From Blastomussa wellsi (taxonomy: Eukaryota > Cnidaria > Anthozoa > Scleractinia > Plerogyridae), in NCBI GenBank assembly GCA_947652115.1, contig OX393570.1, positions 3,904,817-3,968,816 of the forward strand: 64,000 nt of DNA, given 5' to 3'. The notes below the pieces were generated by a model. It saw only the letters and a program-made list of their open reading frames with translations. It had not been told where the DNA came from and ran no database searches. The position numbers were made by a program, and so were the translations under genes. Numbering within the stretch: position 1 is the stretch's first letter; every line of letters starts with the position of its first letter. Shown here in pieces: positions 31,917 to 50,390 of this stretch.

Positions 31917-33669
31917 TCATAAAACCTAGATTTCCTGGCAGCCGTGTCACTTTACTTAAAGAGCTAGGATGTGGCATTTTTGGCGATTTGTGTCTTGTTT
32001 TTGATATATTTTGGTTTTATGGAATGTTCGAAGTAGCTTGACACGTTCGCCAAAAATAGCGCAATCTCGTTAAAAAGTCGCAAGTAATATTTGTGTTTTC
32101 GTAAGTTCAGCCGTGTCTCTAACGGATGTTAGAAGCTATTCAGAGTATAGGAGTAGTATCTAGGAGTAGTATCTAGAATGGCATGACAATTTGACAAGAA
32201 ACAAAGGGAAAATGCAACATATTGAACTCGAAATTCTCCTACATATAATTTTCTCAGAACAGTTTAACTTATAAATATAAAGATAAAGACTAAGAAAATT
32301 CAAGCAACCCTTTTTTTAATGAGATAATGCGTAGTTTTTTGTTCTAAAGAGTTTCATCACAGATGGCGTATATTAGAAGTTTTTCGTCAGCCACAAGATC
32401 TTTCCAGTTTGTCATTCACAATCTTTCTCAATCCCCCTATTTTAACAATCCTTATATTCCTTTTTGCTTACTTATAATATCTTAAAGGTTTCTTGATTGC
32501 GGTTAACTTTTATTTCGAAGGTTCCTTTGATTTGAACTTCATCGTGCCATACATTGTATCTTCTGAAATGGAAAACAGAAAATGGCGCGCGGGTGAAGAT
32601 GGCCTGATGAGAATACGAGAGAAGGTTCGGAAGAATTGAAAATAATTATTATGTGAACGCGAGCAATAGACAAAGCCGTGTACATAATTGTTTTTAAATT
32701 CCACCAGACTTTCTGCAGTGTTCAATTATCCTCATTCCGTGACAGCAAAAAGGCTAAGCGGCCAATTTGAGGAGTGGCCTTAGTTCAAAACAATCGCACG
32801 AACATTTGGAGTGCGTGTTATATTTAACTTTGTTTCCCTGCTGAAAATTGAACGTTCAAGACGTTAGTATATGTGTTTCATAAGGAGTCTTCGTCGCAGC
32901 AGAATTTCTGCAGTGCAAAGCGGGCAAATAGTTTGATAGTAATTTAATACTAGCCAGCTAATATTTTGTTTTGTAATTAAAAACATTTGTACACATCTTC
33001 GCTTGATGCTTGTTACGTGATTTCCCGCGCTTTTCTTGGGATGCATCCAGCTTCTGTAACCAGCTTCCGGCTGGTCGGGCAAACTTGCGAGCTATTCACA
33101 GTGCAGCTTAGTTATTTAGTGGTTCGCAAATAGAAATCTATACGATTTGTGAACAAAAAAGTAAATTGATGACGTCCGGTTGTGTGGCGATTTTACGGAA
33201 GATTGACCCCTTGGCCGAAGTTTTGTGGTTTACCATATCGATGCACTGCCTTTTTATAGTGCCCGTGTTTTCAGAGATACATGGCAGGCCACACACACAC
33301 GCGATACAATAGCTAATTCCATACAGCGACGCACCAGTTCTTGTAGTAATTTGCTGATAATTTTGCTTGTCTCAGTCAAAACCACAGGCTTAGGAGACTT
33401 CTAAATGACAAAAAAATCTAAAACAGCATAACCACATAAAAAAGTAGGAATAAGGACTTTAACTTGAAGTATCTTGTTGAACAGCCGTCGGCAGCCCCAA
33501 CACAAAAACACAAGCTACAAAGCAAAGCACCGCATGTTTCGCGGATGTCGGAACAAGGTCAGTTTTTAAGGTGTCGTGCTAAAAGTAGATATCTTTTAGC
33601 GAAAAGCGGAAAACCCGCTACAGATAAGAGGGTGCATGGGGTTAACTGATAAATAAGAATTGGCCAAAG

Positions 33670-34815
33670 TTTTAACTGTCGGCTGAGAAATGGCAGTTTT
33701 TTTTAAAACTGATAGCTGAGAAGTGTTCAGATAACTGTCAGCTGAGAAGGATGACCCAGTTTTGGACGTAGATTAAGGTAGATACAGCGAAACTTTTACA
33801 AATAATTCATTTAAGCCATTTTTACCTATGGACAAATCGGAAAGACTGTATCGTTGAAGCAAAGACTGTACAAAGTGTATTTATTGTTATGAAGTGTTAA
33901 AACGATGAGTTTGGCTGAATCTTTCATCATTCCAATTCATAGTCTTTTTTCTGAGTTGACATATTTTTTTGTTTCATATAGTTTTATTGAAGAATTTAAA
34001 CTGGTTATGCAAGTGTGGGAAAAAGTAATTGTCTGGAGACTGTAAAAGGAGATATTGTCCACCCCCCCCCCCCCCCGCCCAACCCCGGGGGTAGCGTTGG
34101 TTTTTCTAAATGGGTATTATTTAGTCTTTGAACTCATTGTTATTTAGTCACGGGCAGCAGACAGCTCGCGCGCCATTTTTGAACCCAACTCCGACTAACA
34201 GTACAAATTTTCTGAAATTCGCTTTTGAAAGTGGCCTCCATACAAAAAGGGTCAATTTTTCTGTATTTTCAAGACAGTGCAAAGAACAGGCCTTTTGCCT
34301 GTTCAATCTTCTTCATTTTAACATATTTAAAGTGAAGATACAGCATACATTTTCAAAACGCCGCGACTGGGTTGTGAGGCCTTTATTTCCTGAAATCAGG
34401 AAAGCAAGTTTTATCAACGGTATTGCGCCATTTTGGCCCTTTCTTCTCTTATTCTGAGCGCGCTCGCGTTCAAATTTTCCGCTGCAATGATGATGAATAA
34501 TTTATGATGTCCAAGCATTCTGCCCAAGGAGAAGAGGTTCTGAGGAAGATTGCTTAGAGCTCTTCATGGGTGATCACCTCCAAAAAAGTTCGGAGGCACT
34601 GGAAAATGAACAGAAATCTGCTTATGCTACTCGACACTGCACTGTTCACTGCTAATGAGATGGACAACGTTGCCAAGATACAATACAGCAAAAGCAAACA
34701 AAGTGAACGTTAACTGAGACTTCTTAAAATTGATTGATAGCTGAGAAATGGCTCAAATTTTATAACTGATAGCTGAGAAATGGCCCAAATTGTAACTGAC
34801 AGCTGAGAATGCAGC
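33670..34815 (+). repeat. split cluster of short direct repeats
   Basis: Six copies of a roughly 30-base unit with the core AACTGATAGCTGAGAAATGG are arranged as three at 33670-33750 and three at 34730-34815. About 1 kb without the unit separates the clusters. Confidence 0.6.
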
Positions 34816-36384
34816 GCCCCCATGGAGACCCTCAAATCGGTGTTGTGAAATCAAAAACAAGTTATTAATAGTGGACCCCCGTTTAGCAAGAAATTATAAA
34901 TATTGTAATTAGCATTTTATTAATAGCAAGTCATTTTGAAGGCAATTAACATGTACAGGTGTAATAAATATGCGGAAAAAATAAAACCACATTTGACAAG
35001 AAAATGTTTTGTTATCATACATGATCATACGATAGTAACTTGGATACTCGCCATGTTATGACGAACACAGACAGAGATCGATGGCCCTTGCAACAAGGCT
35101 GGTAAACGCGACTCGAGCGAGAATATTAACGAAATTGTTGAGGTTGCCCTACCTACCCCTCCCCCAAGGATATGACGTTTTTCAAATAGCCCCGGCCACC
35201 GGGCGCATGTTTAGAAGCCAATCAATTACAACATTACAAGCACCTTTGAAAACGGGGTTAGAATTTGGAGATCTGGATGACACATGTCCAACCAAAACCT
35301 ACCTCCTGGACCCCCCCGGTAAGGGCTATACACTTGGCTTGGTGCATGATGAGCCCTCCCCCCCCCCAGCTCACCACCCAACGTTTCAAATCAGGCAAGG
35401 AAAGTTGCGTACCGTAAATCCACTGTTAAGCTCCCTCGAATTAGCCCAGCCCCCTCTTTTAGAGGAAGAAATTTATTAAGCCACCCCCTCTCTTCAGAAG
35501 AAATACCCTTCATGTCACTAAAGTCATCTGGTCTGTTTACGTGTTGGGAGTTCAGTTTTCAACGTGATAAAATATATTATTGATTGGGTAAATGATTTAA
35601 CATCTATCAAGCGCTACCCCCTCCTTAAAGCAACCCCTCCAAAGTACCTGAAATAAACAAGCCACCCGGGCCGGGTAGCTCTGGTCTGCTTTTTACAGAC
35701 ATCTACAAAGCAAGTAGGATACAGCACGTTTTAAATTTAGATCACGCCTGAAATAGCATAAATATTAAATTGCGCTTTTGTGTTTGTGCCTGAAATAGTG
35801 AAGGAGTTGAAATTTTAATTTTTGCACTGTTGCAGCTGGGAACGGTCTGCTTCTATTTATAATTAAAGTGATAATTTGATTGAGCAGATGGATATTTTCC
35901 AGTAGATAACGATGATATCTACCAGTTCTTTACTTTACAAGTAAGTACCGCCACAGTAATTGATAACGATAAGGGCTATTGGTAGACGATAAATTCGAAC
36001 TTCATTTTTGACTTCAAAACAAAGCGGCCCATGACAATATCCCACACGCGGATGACAAAATATAGTGTACTTGCATATATATTTTTTTGCCGGGATATAA
36101 CTTTGAAAACATAAGGCTGTTTCTGTTCAGAGTTTAAACGCCAGCGCACTGATATTTTCTATTTAAAGATCAGGATTTTCTAGTAGTCAAGCCGCAACTA
36201 CACAACCAGTCAGGCAGCAATGGACTTATTCACCACGCAAAACCACGCGCGCGCGACCCACGCTTTACATTGTGGCCAATTCAGTGTACAAATGGAAATT
36301 TACTCTTTCGAACAAGCTCTTCATTGTCGGAGAAGCTGAATAGACAACAATCCAGAAATAACCTGAATTTGTGTTCTTCAAGAT

Positions 36385-36560
36385 TTAGGGCCTAAATTTT
36401 TCAAACTCGTCATTTGTAATCCGTCTCAATCTTCAAGACCATCCTTGTTCCTTTTAGGTTTGGTATCACTGCTTTGGTGTTTTCTCCAATACTAAACTAT
36501 TGTTTTGGGATTTCCTACATATTAAGGGTAATTTGGTTCGTCAAAAAATGACCTAAAATA
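36385..36560 (+). repeat. dispersed repeat family R, copy 5
   Basis: CCTAAATTTTTCAAACTCGT, CAATCTTCAAGACCATCCTTG, TTTGGTGTTTTCTCC and TTAAGGGTAATTTGGTTCGT match copy 3 in order and spacing. Confidence 0.65.
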
Positions 36561-37094
36561 TCCGATCTGGCAGTCATTTTAGTTAGCTACTCATCGGCGA
36601 ATCGAATGACCCCATTCTGCCGTGGACAAGGCTTTACCACGATTAGTCCCTTTCATATATTGCCCAAGCATCTTTCTGATTTTATTATTTTTTTAATCAT
36701 CAAAAGAACACACGGAAAATAGGAAAGGAGGAAGTTATTAGAGAAATTATTTGGAGACATGACTTGAGAGCTTAACTTAAGGAAGTTATATAAGACTAAA
36801 AGGTAAGAAAAAAGAGGAAGTAGTTGATCAATCACACCGGGTTTCGAGAGAGCGCGAGTCTGAATTTGTTTACAAATGAAAAGCTGTTGTGATATGAGCC
36901 GCCATGAAAGAAGATCTAGAAATTTTGTTTGACGTCCACATGTACACCACGCATCACTTGTTCTTTGCGTAGTTGTAATCTACGAAGCTTTTGTTTGTTA
37001 CTTTATTATTATTTTACCTTATTGGTGACGGCGTTTGGACTCAAAGGGCCTCAAAGCGGCTGCAACGTCACGATCGTGGGGTTTTGCGGAAACT

Positions 37095-37130
37095 CGCACT
37101 TGTGACGTCATCGCGCGACCGGAAGTGACA
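37095..37130 (+). promoter_or_regulatory. CRE and ETS-type sites upstream of PRKX
   Basis: A full palindromic CRE, TGACGTCA (37103-37110), lies 8 bases from ACCGGAAGTG (37118-37127), an ETS/GABP-type site. This pairing is typical of TATA-less promoters. It is about 800 bases before the PRKX start, so a 5' UTR exon or intron would be needed for it to be the core promoter. Confidence 0.3.
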
Positions 37131-37921
37131 TATTGTGGGTAAAGTTCGTAAAGATTTGGAAAGTTTGGCGCTCTCAATATAATATACTCCGTCTTATCAT
37201 AAGGCACATCACCTTTTATCAGGTAATCAAATCCTTGCTAGCTTAGGTTCCAATTAGTTGTAGAAGTAGGCAAAAAGGTGAAATCGGCGTTCGATATTAA
37301 AAATTAAGAAATTTATTTTATCTAAATTAAATGTTGATGGCGTGCGCCGATAGCGATGAGACAAAAATAAACGCATTTCGACTCAGTTTCTATTTGAATT
37401 TTTGCGGACGTGCTCTTGTAAATTATTTTTCTCTGTTAGTATATTGGTGAAAAGAGGTGCAAATATTTAGTGATAAGTTCAAACTCAGTGAGGAAATAGT
37501 TGTGTGCATTTTTTCTTGTCCATTCTTGTTGTAATTTGTTTCGTGTCCATTTTGTTAAAAGCGGCTCACGACAAGAGCCCTTCTGCATCCCACACACGCA
37601 TAGGATGTCAATCATCGGAGCACAATAAACAAACGGAGTTGCGAGTAAACAATATACGTTTGATTTGTTTACTCTCGCAATTCGTCACGGTTGAGCGAGC
37701 ACAGTCTCCGACCAGCATTCCATTACACACGAACAACCAGGCCTCCGACTATCGCTTCTTCACGCACTCGTCTCAATATGTCCGCTTTTATCCACAGTTA
37801 TTGCGTCGTAGATGAGAAAATACTTACAGTCGAGGAATAGATTACCCGGGAGATCAATGTGTGGTGCTATCCACGATCAGTTTCAAGAGATTTGTAAATT
37901 TTAGCGTCTTTCTTCGCGATT

Positions 37922-44988
<7,067 letters not shown>

Positions 44989-46048
44989 CCAAGGAGATTT
45001 CACTTATTTTAGTCAACCAGGTGAGTTATATTAATATCACGACTTCGAAGCCGATGGTTTCTTGGAGGTCTCCTCGCCCAATCTTATTTCTTTCTTGTGT
45101 GTGGCAAATATGTGTGGTATATAGAAAGCGCATACTCTGATTGGCTACAGGGCTCTTTACTCGATGTCTGAGTGAAAGACCCAAAAAGCTTGACGAAAAG
45201 TATAAACGTCTTATTAACTGAGCTTAGTCGGTCTGATGGAAGAATTCTGACGTCAGTCGTGACTACAGACGTTACTTCGGTCGGTGTGTCCTCGTGTCCG
45301 TTCGGTCTATCCTCGGTCGGACCGACCATGCTCGTATCGTCGCTCTTTGAAGCGTGAATTCGAATCATCTGTAGAGAAACTTTTTTAAGCGTGTTTTGCC
45401 CTTCTGTGTTTGAGCTTCTGGGATCCTTCTAAAGATTTCTAGCCTTGAGTTTGATCATCTGTTTTTTTGTTTTGATTTCAGTTTATTATGGATTTGCCGA
45501 GTGCGTGCTAAAAGTCAAGAAAGGAATTTTATCACACAAAAAAATCCACACCTTTGGTTTCTTCGCCTACGGAGAATTCATTTTTAGGAATTCATTTAAG
45601 TCTTATTTATTATCGAATCCAATGTTACTTGTAGGAAAGCTGGTATCTCCGTGGTATGTATTTTTAGTTAGTGAAAACGGCATCTTAAATACAGCTGGTA
45701 TGTTTAGATGCGTTAATCTTATGTTGTTGTAGCTGCAGCTGAAATAATTGTTACTTATGCGTTTGTATCTCTTTTTTAAATTTAAAATTCGAAAAAAATC
45801 ATTATTTGTATATTTTAGTTTCGGCGTTTCGGCATCCCAGCATTGCCAAACAAATAGAATTTATAAAAGATAATTAGTAACAGGACTGAGTGGAGTACAA
45901 TTCGTAATAGTAATAGGACTGAATGGAGTACAATTCAGCGAGTAATCGGGCGAGTAATTTCAAATCGATTTGAAATTATCAGTACGATTACTCCCTGAAT
46001 TGTACGACACGAAGTAATCGCATCGATAACACATTTCGAGGTTAGTAA
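44989..46048. other. intergenic between the convergent PRKX and RYK genes, left part
   Basis: No gene is supported. 45880-46010 holds imperfect repeats of CTGA(A/G)TGGAGTACAATTC and an inverted pair around AATTTCAAATCGATTTGAAATT. Confidence 0.4.
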
Positions 46049-46963
46049 GGGATGGACCATTATATTTTTGAGGGGGGGGTTGGGCAAATACCAAAAAAAA
46101 ATTCCTGCACAGCAAAAGTGGAGAAAAAAAAATTCATGCACAGTGGGCCAAGGGGAAAAAAAATTCGAGCAAGCCTTCCTGTAAGACCAAATGAAAAACT
46201 AATCTGTAATTTTTGTCATCATTTTATTTCAACTACCAAAAATGCTCTGTAATTATTTGTATAATTCACCTCTTTGTGTTTCATATCATATAATAAATAT
46301 ATTATTTCCATCTATCTCTTGTATTAAAACATTTCAATGAATCTGGTATAAAATATAACATTCATGTCAAAAAATATCATTTTTGAGCTCTTGTATTGAA
46401 ATTTATGTCAAGATATATCTATTATTAAATAAACAACTATTATGAAATATTGTTCACAGTTTGAAAATTATGAACACAATTATCAAAAACAATTGGGAAA
46501 GTGGTTTTCAACAACCAAAAATACTTTGTAAAGAACACATTCAATATATTCAATTTTCAATTCAATTTCAATTTCCTGACATTGGATAAAAAGATCCAGA
46601 CATTTTTACGTTTAAAATTCAGCTGAATAGACTTTCTCATTTTTTGTGGTAACCCACACATGTATAACTGAATAGACTAAATGCAGCTTGTATCAGCCTG
46701 GAGAGAAAGCAGTGCTTTGAGGTACATGTATCATTTTCTGTTACATACTTGTATAGGCATACCTCATGAAATGCTCACTTTTGGCGACACTTTAATAAAT
46801 ATGAATAATGCTGAAACCGATGGGGAAAAAAAAATTCGTGCACAAACTTAAGGTGCTAAAAAAAATTCTTGCACAACCCAAAGACGAAAAAAAAAATTCT
46901 TAACAAGACAAAATTGCCCAACCCCCCCCCCCCCCCCCCCTCAAAAATATAATGGTCCATCCC
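46049..46963. mobile_element. 915-bp TIR element with TAA target duplication
   Basis: GGGATGGACCATTATATTTTTG opens the element and its inverse closes it, followed inward by G- or C-homopolymers and TTGGGCAA/TTGCCCAA. TAA lies outside both ends (46046-46048 and 46964-46966), as in PIF/Harbinger insertions. AAAAAAATTC(G/C)TGCAC words repeat inside both ends. No transposase is seen. Confidence 0.7.
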
Positions 46964-47411
46964 TAAGTCTTTTAGAACCGCTTGTGTGAACCTCTTTTGT
47001 GTTTTGAGAATCTCTGTAGGAAAACAGCGAGAAAGAACCCATCCAAGTGTACATGACTGACGCGCGAATGGCGCACAAATAGGCGACAAACAGGCACGTC
47101 AGAACCAATCAAAATTGCGAATTTTGTTATAGATACGATAAGTGTGGAATTTGGCTTGTGAACGCCTTGTGTAAACTACTGGTTAATTATCAACGTAGGG
47201 ATGATAATATGAGTTGTTTTTGCTTTCTTCTTTCGCGTCCAGTTTTGCACTGTTCTTATACAGCCCGCTTAACAAACTACGTGGTTTTAATAAACCAATC
47301 AGGTAGCGACTGTGTCGTGTCACGTGATGTGCTGTAACCTGTAACTCGCTTTGGAGTCGGTGAATTCAGTCGGGGGAAGGGGTACCAGTACAGTTGTTGG
47401 TGACATTCTTA

Positions 47412-47543
47412 ATGATCCCGCGGTTGTCGTCGTCGATACTCATGAGTGCCCCGATGTGGTTCGGTTGGAATCGTGGACACTTCGGACAATTTAACGAGGA
47501 TTTACCAAACTCCGAACTTGTTCCCCCAACTGGAAAGAAGTGA
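47412..47543 (+). CDS. candidate small ORF, 43 codons
   Basis: An ATG frame ends at TGA 47541-47543 and follows an acceptor-like CCAGTACAG, so it might be a last exon. The product is Trp- and Phe-containing (MWFGWNRGHFGQFNEDLP) with a soluble, mixed composition. No family is recognised. An AATAAA follows about 400 bases later (near 47950). It is weak as a gene call. Confidence 0.2.
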   Translation: MIPRLSSSILMSAPMWFGWNRGHFGQFNEDLPNSELVPPTGKK

Positions 47544-48916
47544 GAAATTTTGGAATTCGAGTTATTACTGCCGGCCTCGGACGATAATTTAAATCTTCAT
47601 GGAAAAAAAAACAATCGGGAATTGTCATAACGTCGAGAGGAAGTTTTAAACTGTATTTATGCACTCCACAATGTCGATTATAATATTGTTGATAGAACAA
47701 GCTCAAATATCTCTTCGGTTCTTTACCGTGAGCTTCTTTGGACCCAGGTTCCCTTGTCGCGCTTGGCTTTCATGTTGACTTAACCATTTCCACATCGACA
47801 TTCCGACATTCTTGATTGTGAACCAATTGAAAGTCTATTTTTGTATGCGAATTGAAAATTCACGGTATAGATTAACATGGATAGAATGAATTAATTTGAA
47901 TGAAATGTTTGTAAACTGTATAGCGGAAGACACGAGTTAACATTTGCAAATAAATTTTATGTATTCGGTTGAAACAGCCTCTGTTGTCATTAGTACGCTT
48001 TCAGGCTTTTGGCTTGTGACCACATAAAAAGATAGAAGCCCTTGTTTTATTCCTTTGCCCGGATTTGTCTTTCACTATCTCAGTCTTTCCTTTCAGCTTT
48101 TTCCTTTTTCTGCTAAATGCTAGTTATATCAATTTATTATCTTGTATATTATCACTCAGTTTTTCCTGTAAACATCTCGTCTTTGTACGTGCAATCAGCA
48201 TAGGAAATAGAACGAAGAACCATTCAAAAGTTTTTGTTGATCTTCATTTGATTGTCAATAGTTATTGTTATTATAATTACAACCCATGAGGTATTTTTGC
48301 TCCAAATCGCGACCAAGCCTTGGAACAAGGCAAATTAATGTGGCCGTAAACTTGGGGGAAAGAAGTTTAAAAATTTTGACTTCTCATGTCCAGAACGGAT
48401 TTAAATTTGGCAAGATTGTTGAGAAAGTCCCATTGTACACGAAAATTTAAAAAATGATGACCCAATTTCGTCTCAAGGGCACTTTAAAACAAGGGTCTCA
48501 AATTCAGTTAGAGCCGAAAAACCGTCTGCTCTCGCGTCTGTGTAGGAGGACACAAATTCGGAAGGGGGGTGGGTATTTTACTCGGAGGAAGGTTGGGGGA
48601 GGGGGGATTTCACGGAAATTTTGTTGCAAAAACATAACCGAGGCCAGTGTACGCATTAAAATTTATTTTTCAAAACAGTATTTTAATGAATATTTCAGTT
48701 GCCACAAGACAAACCTATCGTACACGAGGGCAATATATTACCTTTGAGAAATCTAATGGACTGACCATTCTTATTCTATGGACTAACTTGACAACGGACT
48801 ACTTCATTTCGTGCATACTCTGTCGCTTAAAAGCTGAACGGACTCCGACCAAATACTGGCTGCGAACATTTAGTCAACAAGTATGTGTTTAGACAAAACA
48901 TATTCTTTTATAGATA

Positions 48917-49312
48917 TGACCAACCTCGTTCCCAGGCTCACGCTATATTCTTCCCATTCTCGTCCCCATAGCCCTTTTCGTTACTCTTCGCCGGCAGGGC
49001 CTTGGCATGAAAAACGAAGGGCTCTGGGGACATACGATTTTCAAAAAAATTCGAATTTTCTTTATTGGCTGTTGAGAAAAAAGAAATCTTAAACGGAAGT
49101 GAAAATGTTTGCCGGCCACCTTATTGCAACACTCAACATGTAGAACCATCAATGCTATATACATGAAGTCCGGAAGTCCTAGAAGCCTCTCCAGAGCCCT
49201 TCGTTGTTCGTGCCAAGGCCCTGCTGGCTAACAGAAACGAAAAGGGCTATGGAGACGAGAATGTATTTTTCCTCATCAAGGACAAAAGGAGAGAACCTGG
49301 AAACGAGATCCA
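48917..49312. mobile_element. large foldback, CATTCTCGTCCCC family
   Basis: CCATTCTCGTCCCCATAGCCC and CAGGGCCTTGGCATGAAAAACG on the left pair with CAAGGCCCTGCTGGCTAAC and GGGCTATGGAGACGAGAATG on the right. Outer CCTCGTTCCCAGG/CCTGGAAACGAG ends are also inverted. The centre (about 49020-49190) is unpaired. Confidence 0.6.
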
Positions 49313-49679
49313 AAGGACTAACGTCATCAGTTAGGAATGTATGCTTTCATGCGGAAATAACGAATGAGCACCAAAGCACGCCGAACTATGAATCGAAAGA
49401 GCTTCATCGTTTCAGAAAGAATAGTTGTGGAACATAGCACTGAACAAACGTTACCTATTAATATTTTAATTTCATCCTGAATTTTTATGCAATATATTAG
49501 CAACTTTCTGCTTGACTTAAGGCTACGCGATATTCCTTTCTCTCTACCTGCTCGTGTCTGGTTCGTCCGTGGTCCCGCGATGCTACTAGTTTAAACCATC
49601 GAAGGAGTCATGTCAGGGCACAAGTTCCTCATTGTCTGGTTTCAAATCGAAAGGGACTAGGTACTAGTCTGTTCGTTAT

Positions 49680-49982
49680 GGGATTGGCAACTATTGCTCC
49701 ACAAAGTCAGAGAAAGAGCACACCGAAATTTACAAAATCCCCAAGTTTGGTGTTAATCGGGCTAGTTTTGACTGAGATACAGCCATTTAAATACGTCAAA
49801 ATTACAAAGAAATGTTTGGTAATCCGAACGCAGCGTCCGGATTGCCCTACGTTTCTTTGTAAATTTTGACGTTTTTAACTGGCTGAATCTCGATTAATAT
49901 TGGGTCTATTAACACCAAACTTGGGGATTTTGTAAATATCGGTGTGCTCTTTCTGACCATGTGGATCAATAGCTGCTAATCC
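49680..49982. mobile_element. long foldback downstream of RYK
   Basis: Arms of about 130 bases start GGATTGGCAACTATTGCTCC and end with the inverse near 49982. Inner parts are CAAAATTACAAAGAAATG and CGTTTCTTTGTAAATTTTG around a CG-rich apex at about 49825. Confidence 0.7.
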
Positions 49983-50390
49983 TATAATTTGTTGACTTGT
50001 ACCTTGTCCCCCTCGGTTTGAAAACAGGCAATTATGGCGCTTGTCTCGAACCAGTCACAAACGCAGGAAATTTCTTTCCTCGACTGGCGTTGCGATCATA
50101 GAGATCGTAACAATACGTTCTTCGAAAAGTTTACACGTTTCCTTGCAAGGCCCACACTAGTTCGATCGATCGAGCATACACTTTTTTTCAATTAGTGCCA
50201 AACATCCAATGGAGTGAATGCTCTCTTGGCGGAGCTGAATCCTTGACAGATTTGTTGCTGCGAACTCGTAAAATAAACGCAAGACCGGGATGTCGCTTGT
50301 CTTAAGACGTCAAGAACATCAAAAATCTCTGTCAAGATTTCTTCTTCCCTTCCAACACCGAGTAACAAATTCCACACTCTTGAAGTTCTT

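Larger units (their letters stand above)
31917..37921. other. intergenic between MFSD1 and PRKX
   Basis: Family R copies are at 32380-32540 and 36385-36560. Short direct repeats of AACTGATAGCTGAGAAATGG lie in two clusters (33670-33750 and 34730-34815). A C-homopolymer is at 34061-34078. A frame of 132 codons at 35081-35479 lies in C-rich low-complexity sequence and resembles no family. No gene is supported here. Confidence 0.5.
46964..50390. other. intergenic between PRKX and RYK, right part
   Basis: Apart from the small candidate ORF and two foldbacks (48917-49312 and 49680-49982), nothing is recognised. A short G-rich tract lies near 48563-48607 and GATC repeats near 50164. Confidence 0.4.

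Noticed and set aside
35081..35479. 132-codon plus-strand frame
   Set aside because: It lies in C-rich low-complexity sequence, has no domain, no splice context and no supporting neighbours.
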